This document shows, one piece after another, positions 1 through 12,230 of a stretch of DNA of 64,000 nt; position 1 is the stretch's first letter; every line of letters begins with the position of its first letter. Origin of the DNA: Polydactylus sextarius (lineage: Eukaryota > Chordata > Actinopteri > Polynemidae); contig CM028923.1 in NCBI GenBank assembly GCA_016801845.1, forward strand, positions 7,326,501 through 7,390,500, read 5' to 3'. The position numbers were made by a program, and so were the translations under genes. The notes under the pieces are model-generated. The model had not been told where the DNA came from. It searched no databases and saw nothing but the letters and a program-made list of their open reading frames with translations.

Positions 1-3000
1 TTGCTATCTCTGCCACCATTCTCTCTCTGCCTCTCTCTCTCTCTCTGCTTTCCACCACCCACACCCACTGCTGTCTGCCTGTCTGTTACAGCCATGTGAG
101 CACACACACACACACACACACAAAAAAAAACACACTTAGCAGCTGAAGCCCTTTTCCAGAGAAATGTCAGGGGAATACTGAGCTAATGCCAACCATTAGA
201 TTCTGCCACCATTTAAATTCTGGCAGACTGTGCGTGCATGTGCACATAAGCTTAAATATGACAAATGTTAGAGCGAAATGTGCATGATAATATGGACATA
301 GCTCTATCAGCACACAAGACTGTGTCGACATGTTTACATTAATATCTGTCATTTATCATGTGTCACAGAGGTCACACAGAAGGACAGTATGTAGGATAGA
401 AAGCTGAAAAATGGAGACAGTGATCGATGAATCAGCCCTTTAACCTTTTTCTGTGTTTCTCTTTTTGTTCGTCCACTCGTATGCTCAGAAGTCATCTTTC
501 ATCTAGCGCCTTCTGAACTTGATGTGATGTCACTTCTCCGGGGATCACCCTCATCATCCTTAGATTTAAAATGATGTATGTAACGGGGAATTTTTGAGGC
601 AGCTTTGTGTATGGTTGTTATTGAAAATGTATGACAACGTAGCTCTGTCATTTCAACATGTCAGCACATCTTTCACGCCACAAAGTAGCATGTGCATATT
701 ATGTTAGACATTAAAATAACAACAAAGACAATAATGATGATATAATGTGCAAAAAAAAATAAATAAAATAAAATAAAATAAATGAACACAATACAGCACT
801 TTGTGGAAGCAGTTATTCAGATTGTGGGCACCTTATTTTCTTTTTATAGTTTCATACATTATGTTGTTCAGAGCTGGTTTTTGGGCTTCCAGCACTGACG
901 TTAACTACTTCAAATGTTCACTCTGGAAAATTGAGCCTGGATCACATCTCTGCTATTGCTGCTCACACCTCTGTAGCATTTTTAGAAACTCAATATATAT
1001 GTTCCAGGAAGCACAGAGTGTCCTGAACTGTGTTTCAAACTTCTGGCATAAATTCATATGTGTGCTGCAAACTCTGCAGTCTTGGTTGTGAATGTATGAC
1101 GCTGCAATGAAAACACAGTAATTCTGGGCAATTTTAATTGTTTTTGTAATTGTTTTGTGAAACCTGGCAACACTGGGGTTATATCATGTATTTGATTCTT
1201 AGTTGCATCTCAGCTGCCGTCATTGTGAGACAAAACCCCAAACAAGGATTATATACTTAAATTTTGTCACTGTATTCCATAGTGTTTACTCGTTAAATGG
1301 TTTAAATGAGCTTAATAAATAAGCCCGATTTCTCCTTTGTTGGAAAGTGCACATAGACTCAGCAGTCACAGCTGGACAAAGCAGTAGCCTGTGCATACAT
1401 GTGTTTGTATCTGTGTGGTAATTTTGGACAGAGCACTAATGACCACATTATAATTCAGCTCATGCCCACTGGCTGGAGAAGCACACCGACTCACAAGTGA
1501 ATATACACTCAAAGAAAAAGCAGCGACTTGTGGCTGTGTCTGTCTGTGTCTGAGGTTTTTTGTATGCATGCAGTGATATGTGTGTCTGTGAGTTTGCGCG
1601 GCTGCATGTGAATCCAGTTTGTCGATCTGTGTGTACACCCATCCCCTGCCTGCGTGAGCTGACGAGGTCACTGGGCCGAGCCTCTTAACTTCACAGTTCA
1701 ATTTGGATTTGCATAATCCCGGCGTTAATTTCCACAGGGTGCATCCATCCAGAGTATCTCGACAGGTGATGGGGGTTAGACAGCTATCCCATGATCCACT
1801 GCTCCACCAACAGAGCAGAGCGAACAAACATGCGGGAAAACAAGAAGGCAAGAAACACAGGCTTAAGAATTACTGATGATTTGTTTGCAGTTACACATAC
1901 AAATCCTTGGAAGACAACAGGGACTATGAAATCAATGAATAAATTGAAATGATTAACAAGGAAAACAATGAAAAGAATAAAAAAAAATATTAACAGAATG
2001 GAAACAAATTACAAAGCAGATTCACTTGCTTGGAGCTCTACAATGAATGACGATCGTTTGCTTTTGATTAGTTTGAATCTCAAGATATTTCTTTCTAAAA
2101 TTGAGCGTGCAAGCTTAGCTTTTTGTCATTTGTAGAAAGACAGAATGAGAATTGGGATTATGAAGCAGAAGCTTGTAAACATAGTCAGAGATTAACATTG
2201 TAAATCTAAGAAAGTATTTATGTCCTTTATAGTGAACTAAATAGAGGTTAGATAATAATTTGGGCACATCGATGTTAACATTATCAACCACTTAGTACTT
2301 ACCAGCTTAGAAAAAATCTGAGTTCTGTATCAAACTTCATTCTTCTCCCGTCATGTTCATAATTCTCGTCTCGCTTCCTTTCTCTTCCTTGCTCCTACTG
2401 CAGTTAGCATGTTTACCACCTGGACATATTCTAACCTCTTGTCTTGTAAACACAACAATATCTGAAACTCTTGAGTCACGTCCATCAGCACCATCTGTTC
2501 CTGGCAGGAAACCACATTCAGCAGCAGAGAAAACTTACAAAGAGCCTCTGATTGATTTGACTAATGTATGTATTGAAGGTTTTATACAAGTGTAAGAAGA
2601 TTACAGTTTCTATCTTGTGCTTTATAGATTTCATTTACAATATAGTACATGGTCATAGAAGTAGAGTGGTTCATATTTGATAGGTAAACTTTCTCTTAAA
2701 AAAAAAAAAAAAAAAAAGTTGCCTGAACTGTGACAACTCAAATCACTTGAGAGACACCATTTTTCCTCAGACTTTCAGACCCCACAAAAGACATTTCATC
2801 TGTAAAAAGCCGATGCAGCGCTCCCTGTGACTAATCCATTGATCTGAAGTAAAGTCTGTGGGTCTCTTTTATTACCTTTGGTACCTTTTGCTCCCATTGA
2901 TTCTGGCTGTTAATTTTAAGTAAATCCAGTGAAACCCCCTTCATAAATGCAAATCATCGTTGATAGCAACCGCTGGGCCTTTTTCAATTTCACACATTTT

Positions 3001-3741
3001 AACAAATCAGTCCAGTTGTCAACATTTAGGTTAACACAAATACAGACAAAATGTGTCTCTATAAACGGCAAAAAGCTTCCCATTTTCCTTTAGGTTAATA
3101 GAGGTGACAGTTGGCTCGGTAGTATCAAGATGGCTGCCGCTGCTTGAGTTTGACCCAGTGACACATTTCCTGTCCCATCTGTCTGTGGGACCCAGAGGAG
3201 GCGAGTCTCCCCGAACACCGGGGGAGCACGAGTGTGTGAGTGAGGCTGCATGTCTATGTCGACTTAATGTTTACTCAGCGAGTCCCAGCTTGTCTCTGAA
3301 TAATTCAGTCATGTTCACGTGCACATGCAGACACTCACACATGCATACTTTGCTTATCCCAGTGGCACCAAAGGTCTGCTGTCAAACCATGCTGTTAATT
3401 TGTACCAGACATTCAAGAAGAGGGAAAAAAAAAAAATAAAATGAAATCTCCCTGCTGCTTCCTTCCTTTGTCTGTTATGATGTCTCATTTTCTTTCTCTG
3501 TCTCTTTGACCCCTATTATGCTTTCTCTCCCTCTTCTTATCTTCTACCTCATCTTTCTCATCACTCATCCCATCTCACTCTCTCTCACATGTCATCTGAC
3601 TCTTTCCTCCACCTCTTCCACCTCATACATAAGTAAATGAGAAGCAGGGAAACACGTCCTTCTCCTCCCAAAGTTCTGTGTCTGAGCTTTTAAAGAAACA
3701 TAACTGAGGCATCAGGAAAGAGAAATGAATAATGAAGACCA
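1..3741. other. Intergenic, no gene seen
   Basis: Contains (CT)8 at 31-46, (CA)11 followed by an A run at 101-130, an AAATA-type low-complexity tract at 751-783, and a 21-base A run at 2698-2718. The frames at 801-1091, 1366-1851, 2353-2595 and 3104-3439 resemble no family I know and have no splice or coding signature. Confidence 0.6.
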
Positions 3742-4429
3742 GGGTCCGTATACACAAACATTCTTACTCAGAACGCTCCTAACTTAGCCTAAAAATTCCT
3801 AGCAAGGAATCTTAGCTTACGAGTGATTCAGGAAGTTTCTGAGAGCAACTCTGAGTAAGGAGGGAACAGAAACGTTTATCTCATTGAGGAGTTGCAGTTG
3901 AACCCATTGCCAGGTATGACGCAGTCTTCTAAAAGCTGTGTGTGGTTGTTACAAAAAACAAACAAACATACAAACAAAAAAACTAAAACAAATGTGCTCC
4001 TAGTAAAGAATCGACAGTGAAATCAAGTGATCATAAAACTTGGACTGTATTAAGAAATGTGTAATTGTGAAAATAATTTTGTCATGATGATGAAATTCAA
4101 CAAAATTAAATTAATTGTTACACGGCTTCAAAATGTTTGAACATGCCTCATTCACATTGATTTGCTTAACGTTATGTTTACTCACCACACTGGTAATTTT
4201 ACTACTTCATCTATTTATCTGTTTAAGACAGTCTTAGGCTTCTTATGAGTCCACCTCCCTCCTCTTAACAGTTTTTCACCTTAGATGCTTAGATGCTTTG
4301 TGAATAACTTTTATCTTACCAAGGAAAAATTCTAAGAAAAATCTTAGAATTCCTCGAATTCTAAGATTTTTCTTAGAATGACATCACTAAGAGCTATTTT
4401 TAGTGTTAGGATTCTTTGAATACGAACCC
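3742..4429. mobile_element. MITE-like non-autonomous DNA transposon, about 688 bp
   Basis: Imperfect terminal inverted repeats: GGGTCCGTATACACAAA at the left end, and GGGTTCGTATTCAAAGA when the right end is read in reverse complement. Both are followed by related CTAAC/CTTAG-rich subterminal sequence. The right part holds a perfect 23-bp inverted repeat (4329-4351 and 4357-4379). There is no coding capacity, as expected for a MITE. The outer target-site duplication is not clear (only single A's flank the ends), so the family is not assigned. Confidence 0.65.
4329..4379. repeat. Perfect nested inverted repeat (23-bp arms, 5-nt loop)
   Basis: Positions 4329-4351 are the exact reverse complement of 4357-4379, separated by CCTCG. 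Each arm is itself near-palindromic (TTCTAAG ... CTTAGAA), so the structure can form either one long hairpin or two short ones. It lies inside the MITE-like element. Confidence 0.9.
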
Positions 4430-5673
4430 AGGTCACATCACAAAGAAATGCATTTGCACACCTTTGTTAAATGTTTGGTTGTTAAAACTTGGTCTGACAA
4501 CTGTACTATTTAGACGGTTACAACTGGCAGGTTAATGGTTTGCATCATGTAACGTTTTTGTCTTTTCTTTATTCTATTCTATTTACTCCATTATGATTAT
4601 ATAAGGAAAATAGTTCTGTTGGATGACGTTCTTGCAAAAAGGTCAGTTAGCTTGTTCCTTTAGCTTGGTCGCTAATGAGACAGAAAGTTTGCAGTTTGTT
4701 TATGACACATATTTGTACTGCTGACTCCTGCCTTGTTCCTGTGTAGAACAGAACAGAAGAGGATGAATACAAATGAGTTTAGTGACAATAGCTTGTCTTT
4801 TTCTTTTCTTTCTTTCTTTTTTTTTTTTTTTTACCTTTGCCTTTTATAAATGTTGGTCTGATCTGAGGAGTGTCTATTGAAACAAGCTTGACATAGCCAG
4901 ACTTTATTGATGTGGCAAACCATGAACTCACCATTGATGACCTGTCTTTGCCAACCAAGGGTTTTTTTCTTCAGGCTTCATTCTGTGTGTATTTCCGTAA
5001 AAGTGGGTGTTTAAATGCATAATTTTTTTTGCAATTGACTTACTTTAGGCAAGAGAGACATGGCAAGAGAAAACAGAAAGCTATGAAGAGTATGAAACAC
5101 AACAAAAAGCCACACTGTGGCTGCCAATAAAGGAAGAGGGAATGCCTGCAGAAAATTGGCGATGGTGTAAATTTGTTAATATATTCGCTGTACCACTTGG
5201 TGCACTCTCAATGCCTCCTGCTTATTTATAACATGACAATTGCACATTCAGAGCCTTTAAACTTGTTGCAGCATCTTCAAACATTATACTTAAGAAGTGC
5301 ATTTAGGTTTGACACTGAAAAATGAATGATAGATGGAAATTATTGAGATTTATGGCTAAAAGTATGTGAAATCTTTAGTGTTGATGGAATATTTGAGTAT
5401 TTATTTATTAGTTTGTTTTCCAGTTTCACATTCAGTTTGATAAATTTCAACAAAATCCCATTCAACAAATGACCCTAACCTATTTTACCCTAAGAAAGTC
5501 ATAAGATGACAAATCAAAGCACAGGCTCCGTAGTAAACATGATAAAAGACTAATACATCTTTAAACACTGTTGTAAAGCTGCAGAACCAGCAGTGTTAAA
5601 TGTACTTGGCAACGAATCCAGACCGAACATAAAAACATCCTGCAGTAATAATACAGTGAAGCATTAATGTATT
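4430..5673. other. Intergenic, no gene seen
   Basis: AT-rich non-coding sequence with a T run at 4819-4832. No repeat family or exon recognised. Confidence 0.5.
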
Positions 5674-6141
5674 CTACCTGCCATTTTGTAGAATGCATCT
5701 CTCAAAGCTTGGGCAAATGGCCAGGAAACACATATTCAGTAGTTCATTGAGAGCAAGATCAACCTTGCGAATGAGCATTATACAGTATTTTTGCTCATTT
5801 ATCTGCAACGCTAACTGAATGAATTCAGGTCCCTCTGGCAAAAATTTCACAGTTTGCTCTAATGTCAGTGCACAACTTCTTTTAGCGGCATTACCAACAT
5901 ACGGCTCAAAGAGTTTGCAAATGTAACGTGTTCCTCTAGCTGAGAATCTCTAACGCTCATAGAGAATATTATCTGCAGAAGCCAATTCATCACTCTGTTT
6001 GAAAAACGCTCCATGAATAATAACGCTATTTCTAACGGAGGTGAATAATGACATGCTGGTGGTTTTATAGCTGGTTTTAAAGCTGCAACTCGGAATATAA
6101 CTTGGTTTAGACCCGGTTAAGTTTGCAGCATAAGTTGCCAT
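5674..6141 (-). pseudogene. Unrecognised, possibly degraded reading frame
   Basis: On the minus strand an ATG at 6139-6141 opens a 63-codon frame ending in TAG (5950-5952). The same frame then continues open for a further 91 codons to TAG at 5674-5676. The composition is varied rather than repetitive (for example TLEQTVKFLPEGPEFIQLAL in the second half). It could be a relic of a transposon or retrocopy with one disabling stop, or chance. No family is recognised, and no splice sites or neighbours support a functional gene. Confidence 0.25.
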
Positions 6142-8149
6142 TTTGTATTTCGAGGTTAAAAGACTGTTTAGGCTTTAGACTCAACATACTTCACTAACCC
6201 ACTGATCAGACCTCAGACCCTAACGTCACAGGAATCATGTGTCTGTGCTGCTTTAAAGTGAAAAAAAAAAAATTTAAATGCATGAAATATTGCTCACTAA
6301 AACAGGACTATTTCTGCACAGTGGTATTGATTTAGTGCATTGAACAAAGTGAATAACAAGTTGTGTGCATATGTTTTATAAATCATTTATTTAATCATTA
6401 CATCATGTCTTATTTAACTTTGAACTACACTAAATATTGATATCTTCCGCCATGATGCAGGAGCTTCAAAGAATATTATTCTGCGCTGAAAATATTAATC
6501 AATACATGCAGATAGAAAGGCAGGAAGGAAGAAAGAAGACGAGCTGTTATGGAGGAGACAGAGATACTGTAGAAAAATGTACTAAGGGATACAAGGAACT
6601 GGCAAAATATGTCAGCTAAAGAGAAGAAGTGGAGAGGTGCACATACACACAATGTGAGAACACAAGCACACTCCTCAACACAGTCATGTTCAGTGATCCC
6701 TGTTTCACTGTATCTCCAGCTAACAATCTTTATAATCTACCAATCCTCAGAAATCCGCTAGATCAAAGTATCGCTCATCTAAACCTCGATGCTATTCAGC
6801 AGTCAGAGATGAAATACATCAAGGCTCAACTGTGAGTCTATGTGCGTGTGCTTAGCTGTGTGTCTCCTTTCTTTTCTCTCCTTCCCCCTCATCCCTCCTC
6901 CTACTGCTTCAGTCTTGATTGTAGCATGATGCAGCAAAATGCAAAACTCTTGAATGACTAAACTGGTATTACTATTGGTCTTAGAGATTGTGTTTGTCTT
7001 GTAAATTTCTTTCTGCTTGTGAAGCTCAGATAGAATAAGATGTCAGACATAATAACTGACTCCTTTCCTTCCCTCCTAGTGTTTTATTTCTTCTCTTCTT
7101 TGCTTTTCCTCTTGTCTCTGCTCTACTTTCTGTATGCTCTACTCTTTCTCCATTCATTTCCTCCCTTCCGCTCACCTCCCCCCTCCCCACCGCTCTTTTT
7201 TCTGCCCTGCAACAGGGAAACTCAGGGATGAACAATTCTCCTGAATTTATTCAGAATTATGATAGTGTCTGCAAAATCCTATTTATAGCCACCTTCACTT
7301 ACACTACTGTAAATGTGGGTGCACAGAAAAATCACGCTTATGTGTTTGCATGTGCATGTGTGTGGTTATAATCACTGTGTGTAAAGGCATACACCGTATG
7401 TGCATATGCAGTTGAATGCATGTGGCTGTGTGCCAGACTTTGTCATGCAGAATGAAAATCCCTTGGTCTTGTCTGGGCTGCCACGTTCTGAATGGGTTTA
7501 ATTGATTAAATGGGTATTATATGCTAATTTACCATAATTTATGATATCTTTAAAGTAATGTCTTGCTGTGTTATCAGTGTGGTTGCTCCATATCTACACA
7601 TATGCTTCTCTGTAGGTCTGTTAGACATGCATTCATGCAGGCCTGACTGAGCCATCAGTGAGTACAGTGTGTGTGTGTACGCGCCAATGCGTGTGTGTGC
7701 ACACACAGCACAGAGCTGATGTATTTCTGTCCAATTAGCCAGTGACCCAATTCTATCTGGCTGTCGCAGAGTCATTCTGTGGTTGTAATGGATTCACTCT
7801 ATCATCATATCCAATCTCCCTGTCTGCATTACACTGGAACACCACTCAATTTAACTCACACGCGACGTTCCTCTCACCAAGGACAGTTCAATCAATATCT
7901 GTGAGCATGACCATCTCACTTCTCTTCCATAAAGCTCGCACAAATCTGGGGGTTTTATCAAGATCCATAAGTCCAAGCTGTTCCACTAATACTAATATAT
8001 GTTTTGAGCTTTTACGGCGGTGCTTGCAAATCTTAAATGTCTCACATTTCAACAAATCCTCAGTGAAATGGTCTGCTTTTTACTTTCTTTGCTTTGCTCT
8101 GTTGGTTGGTGTGACCCTATGCACACAGGGTCTGTTTTCTCACCTCTTT
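6142..8149. other. Intergenic, no gene seen
   Basis: Pyrimidine-rich stretches near 6860-6910 and 7060-7210, and short GT-rich patches near 7340-7380 and 7660-7710. The open frames here (6437-6619, 6629-6835, 7026-7235, 7539-7775, 7742-8167) show no family resemblance. Confidence 0.5.
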
Positions 8150-8313
8150 GTTAAAGAAATAGTTTGACATTTTTCAGATGAGGCTTATTAGCTGCTTCAC
8201 CCTTTTTGAGTCTTTGTGCTAAGCGAAGATAAACGGCTGCTGGCTTCAGCATTCTATTCACTTTAGAGACATGACACGGGGATTAATCTTCTCATCTAAT
8301 ACTCGGTGAGAAT
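8150..8313 (-). mobile_element. Degenerate teleost MITE copy (GCTAAGCTAAGCTAA-type family)
   Basis: Includes AAATAGTTTGACATTTT near the left edge, a core at 8210-8250 (GTCTTTGTGCTAAGC...) and a TTCTCATCTAATACTCGG segment. Together these resemble a dispersed repeat common in teleost genomes. The core aligns with 49236-49275 in the gpr37 intron. It is non-coding. Family naming rests on memory and was not searched. Confidence 0.5.
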
Positions 8314-11300
8314 GTTAAAGAAAAGCATTTATTCACTAAGAATGAATTGTCCTGTAAAGCACAAGAAAACAATGACAACAAAAACAACAACGATGACTAC
8401 AACCACCTTCAGAGTACATAAATATTATATGATTTACAACTCTTCACAGGCCCCTTATCTTCCTGCACACAGTAAGCGAGTCAGCCAAACGGACGCTGAA
8501 GTCAGCATCACATCCACCACAATTCTCACAGGCCACTCCAAGACCATATAACACGGTTAGATTTCCAAAGCAACACCCTTGTATTGGTTGCTTTTTTTTT
8601 TTTCTCGACATGACACCAGTGGTCTGGACATGTTGTGAACGGGCAAAGAATAGACTTTGTGTCAAGTTAAGAACAGCTGTATGTCAGAATAGCTTAACTC
8701 AAGAACTTCATTTCCAGTACCAGCAGATTACAGTTATTTATGTCGCACCTCTGTGAGTTCACCTTTTATCCTTGTTGTTGTGTCCCTCATTCACAACTGG
8801 CTTACATCCAGGAAATAGTCCTGTGTCATTTAGATTGATGGTTCCTGACTGACAGCGCAATCAGTTTTAGTCAGGATGATTACAGCTACAATCCCATATT
8901 TTTGCTCTGTCACATCTGAGATGCTCTAGTCTGTTAAAGAACATTTACACCTTCCAGCTACACTCGTACATATTCAGGCATATTAATGATAACCTATATT
9001 TTTGGTCTGCTTTCTAAGATGATGCACGTTTTCACTCATTGACCTTCCTTTTCATGCATTCATGCATATGTATGTGCTCGTGTTCGTATGTGTGTGCACA
9101 TGCAAGTTTTATCTTTTCACACACCTGTGTCAGCCGCAGCCTGCATCCCGCTGCCCCATTCTCCTGTTGCCATGGTGAACTCTCTTTGGCCTACAGCAAG
9201 TGCAGAGGTGTGTGTGTGTGAGTGTGTGTGTGTATCTGTTCATTTGTGCAACTTTGTGTTTTGCTTCTCACAAATGGGCGTGTGTGTGCATTTTCACATG
9301 TTCATGCTTGCGTGGTAATGTCCACCCCTGCACGTGTAAGTGTGTGTGTGACTGGTTGTGTGTTTACACCTGCACATTGTGTACATGTTCGTGTGTGTGT
9401 GTGCGCAGCATGAGACCCAGCCTGTGGAGAGGTCCTTGTCCTCTTTGAGTCATGCTGTTTGCTGTCCACGCTCGTCTCTGTCTCATTCACCTCTCTTCAA
9501 ATCATTTCGCTTTTCACACATTTCCAAAATACAAAATCAGTCACACTACAGCAACAAACAACAACAGATTGTTGTTTATGTTGCTGAATAAACAGGTGGT
9601 TCAGTGATGTTTTGCTGATCCATCACAGAATCAATAGACAATTACGTTGGATAAACTTATCATTTGTTCGATCAATTCAGAAAGGCATTATCACAAAGAA
9701 TCTTGCATGGCAGCATCAGTGTGTGTGACTGATAATATGATTGTATCTTATTAATAAACAGAGCTTCCACCAAAAAACTTTGAGTTACTGAAGGCAAAAA
9801 AAAGAACTAACAAGCTCCACTTGTCTCCAAATGTAGGGGCTGCAGAGAGACATGACGCTGTCAAAAACTGACAACCCCTGACAACATTTCCAGCCACATA
9901 CCATATCTGAATCTACACTTCAGCCATACTTGTATCAAGTCAAGTAGTTGGTGTAGTAGAGGTGTCACAGGGACAGACAGAGGAGCTACAGAGGCTCAGG
10001 CTGCGCTTCAGTAAGTGACTGAGGATAGGTTATAGGCTTCTGATGCTACAAATAGGACCTTTTTATGCTGACAGTGAACAGATGTGTGTGTTTCTGTATC
10101 AGAGGTTATTTTTCATGCTCAACATATCTGATTAATGCCCGAAAGAAAAAAACAATATCTTTCAACAGACAGAGGGTAAATGGTGACCACGCGTCTCCCC
10201 CAAATGTAAGTTTATGTACACAATAGCTACAGTAACATTATTACAATTTATATTTCCTCAGAAGAATAGAATTCACTTTCACATTTCATCTCATTTTTAA
10301 TAAGAAGATGTTTCTGTTCCTCCTTTATAATTACAGAGACAAAGCAGCGGAACTGTGTTGCTACAAATCAGCATCTTTCTGGTGAAGCTGACTGCTCTCT
10401 CTGTCATCTTTACTGCTTTTTCTTGTTTTTTTCTTCTCTTCTGATGCCTTAACTCTCCCCTTTCACCACTTTACTCAGACTCCTCTCCTCCTCTTCTCGT
10501 CCTCTCTGTTATTTTGTCCCAGCCTCTGATCATCCCTCCCTCCTATCTGTTCTCCTCTAGTCCACTTTACTGTCTATATTTTTTGTCCCTTTCATTTTCT
10601 TCTCTCCTCGCCACCACCTCCTCCTCCTGCCATCCTCTCCTTTGAGTCTTTATCTTTTTTTTTCCTTCCCTTCATTCCTGTACCCTTGCGTTATCTTCTT
10701 CACCTTCTTCTGACTATCTGTTCTTATTACTGTCTCCTGGTCTTTTATCACCTTCCTCAGTTATTCTATCAGTGACTTTCTGTTCCTGTTTTTATTCTAA
10801 CCTCACCTTGCTCTCCATCTCACTGCATCTCCTTCACTCTGCGTGGGCTCTAACCTCAACATTACTGTTTGAGTCACAGATCCACAGTGTGTATGTATGT
10901 ATGAGGATGGTGTTGCAGATTTATTGTCCAGGTGTTGGTGTTAATAGACGGATATGTTAGCCCATCTCTGTGTGACTGCCTTCATGCATGTTTGCATGAG
11001 AAAGATTGTTGTTGTGTTTCAAGTCTAGTTACAAACATCTCTGCTTCAAAGCATCAGTTCTGCTCCACCTAGCAACAGCCTGCACTCTTACATTGCACAC
11101 ACTCTGCCTTTTTTCTCTCATTCTGCCCCCTCTCTCCTTCCCTCCCGCTCTTTCTTCAAGCCTGTTCATGCTGTGACTGGGTATACTGGAGATGAATTTA
11201 CATGCTTACATGCAGGTTATTGCGACACACACACACACACACACACAGAGTTACTCTATTACTGGTCTTTAAGCAGGTCTGGTTTTGGTTGCGTGAAAGC

Positions 11301-11739
11301 CTCAAAAGACTGATATTCAAAAAGAGACCTTTTGGTTACTATGGCAATGACAGCGATATGAATGTGACAGATTCCTGATAAATGCAGTCAGATTGAGCCC
11401 ATCTCCATGTAATTATACCTGGGTTGAGAGCTCACTTCAAATCCATGCACAAACACACACATACACTCACTCATTCTCTTTCTCTCCGCGTGCTGTTTTT
11501 GTATATACACACAAACGCACACACATACACAAATATTCACTTGCATCTTGTAAGTGTAATGAGGACAGCTTTGAAAATGGAGGATTGGTGACCTTTAATT
11601 CTAATACCGTGTATTAGCTCTATACTTTTTCCCTCTCAGACAGTCACTAATGCATGCATGCACATGAAATCTGAATAAAGAATTGTATCCAACACAAACA
11701 GATGCCTGGCTTTTGCATAAACTGAATTTTAATCTAAAT
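8314..11739. other. Intergenic, no gene seen
   Basis: Includes an interrupted GT-rich tract (9208-9410), a pyrimidine-rich tract (10430-10750) and (AC)11 at 11225-11247. The many overlapping frames at 9039-9591 are translations of the GT-rich tract. Confidence 0.6.
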
Positions 11740-12230
11740 TTATGCAGCTATAGATGGTGCAGCAGGTGAGGTTATTGAAAACTATAATGCTAAGTAGGCA
11801 GCAAACTTGATAATAAATAAGTAATAGTTGTTGAGGTTTTAGTAATATAAGACAGGCAAATGTAGTGTTGCAGTCTTTAATAAACAAAACAAATTTATGT
11901 ATGGGAAACTTAATCAAGGCAAGCAGAAAACAAAACTCAAGAAATTCAAAACTGCAAAAATGCAAAACCACAGGGAATAATTCAGAAAGGTGAACAGGAA
12001 ACTAAACAGAATCAGTCGGTGACGAGGGAACTGAACAGACAAACAGACAAAGATTGAAGGGAACACACAGATGAAATACACAAGGAAGGTTAGAGAAACT
12101 GGGAACAGGTGAAACTAGTTGGGATAGGGCAGGAAATCGGAAAGGGGTTAAAAAAAAAAAACAGGGCAGGAAGTTAAACAAACAAAAACAATTTGTCATC
12201 AGTATCAAAAAGTGCTAAACTGATTTGCAC
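11740..12230 (-). repeat. Possible dispersed repeat fragment (fish retroelement-like non-coding tail)
   Basis: The stretch around 11940-12180 (GGTGAACAGGAAACTAAACA, then GGTGACGAGGGAACTGAACA, then CAGGGCAGGAAGTTAAACA) resembles an A-rich dispersed repeat I associate with teleost genomes. No terminal structures are visible. Low certainty without a repeat-library search. Confidence 0.3.

Noticed and set aside
9039..9591. Cluster of overlapping Cys/Val-rich frames
   Set aside because: They are translations of an interrupted GT/CA-rich tract, visible as CVCVCV and THTHTH patterns in different frames.
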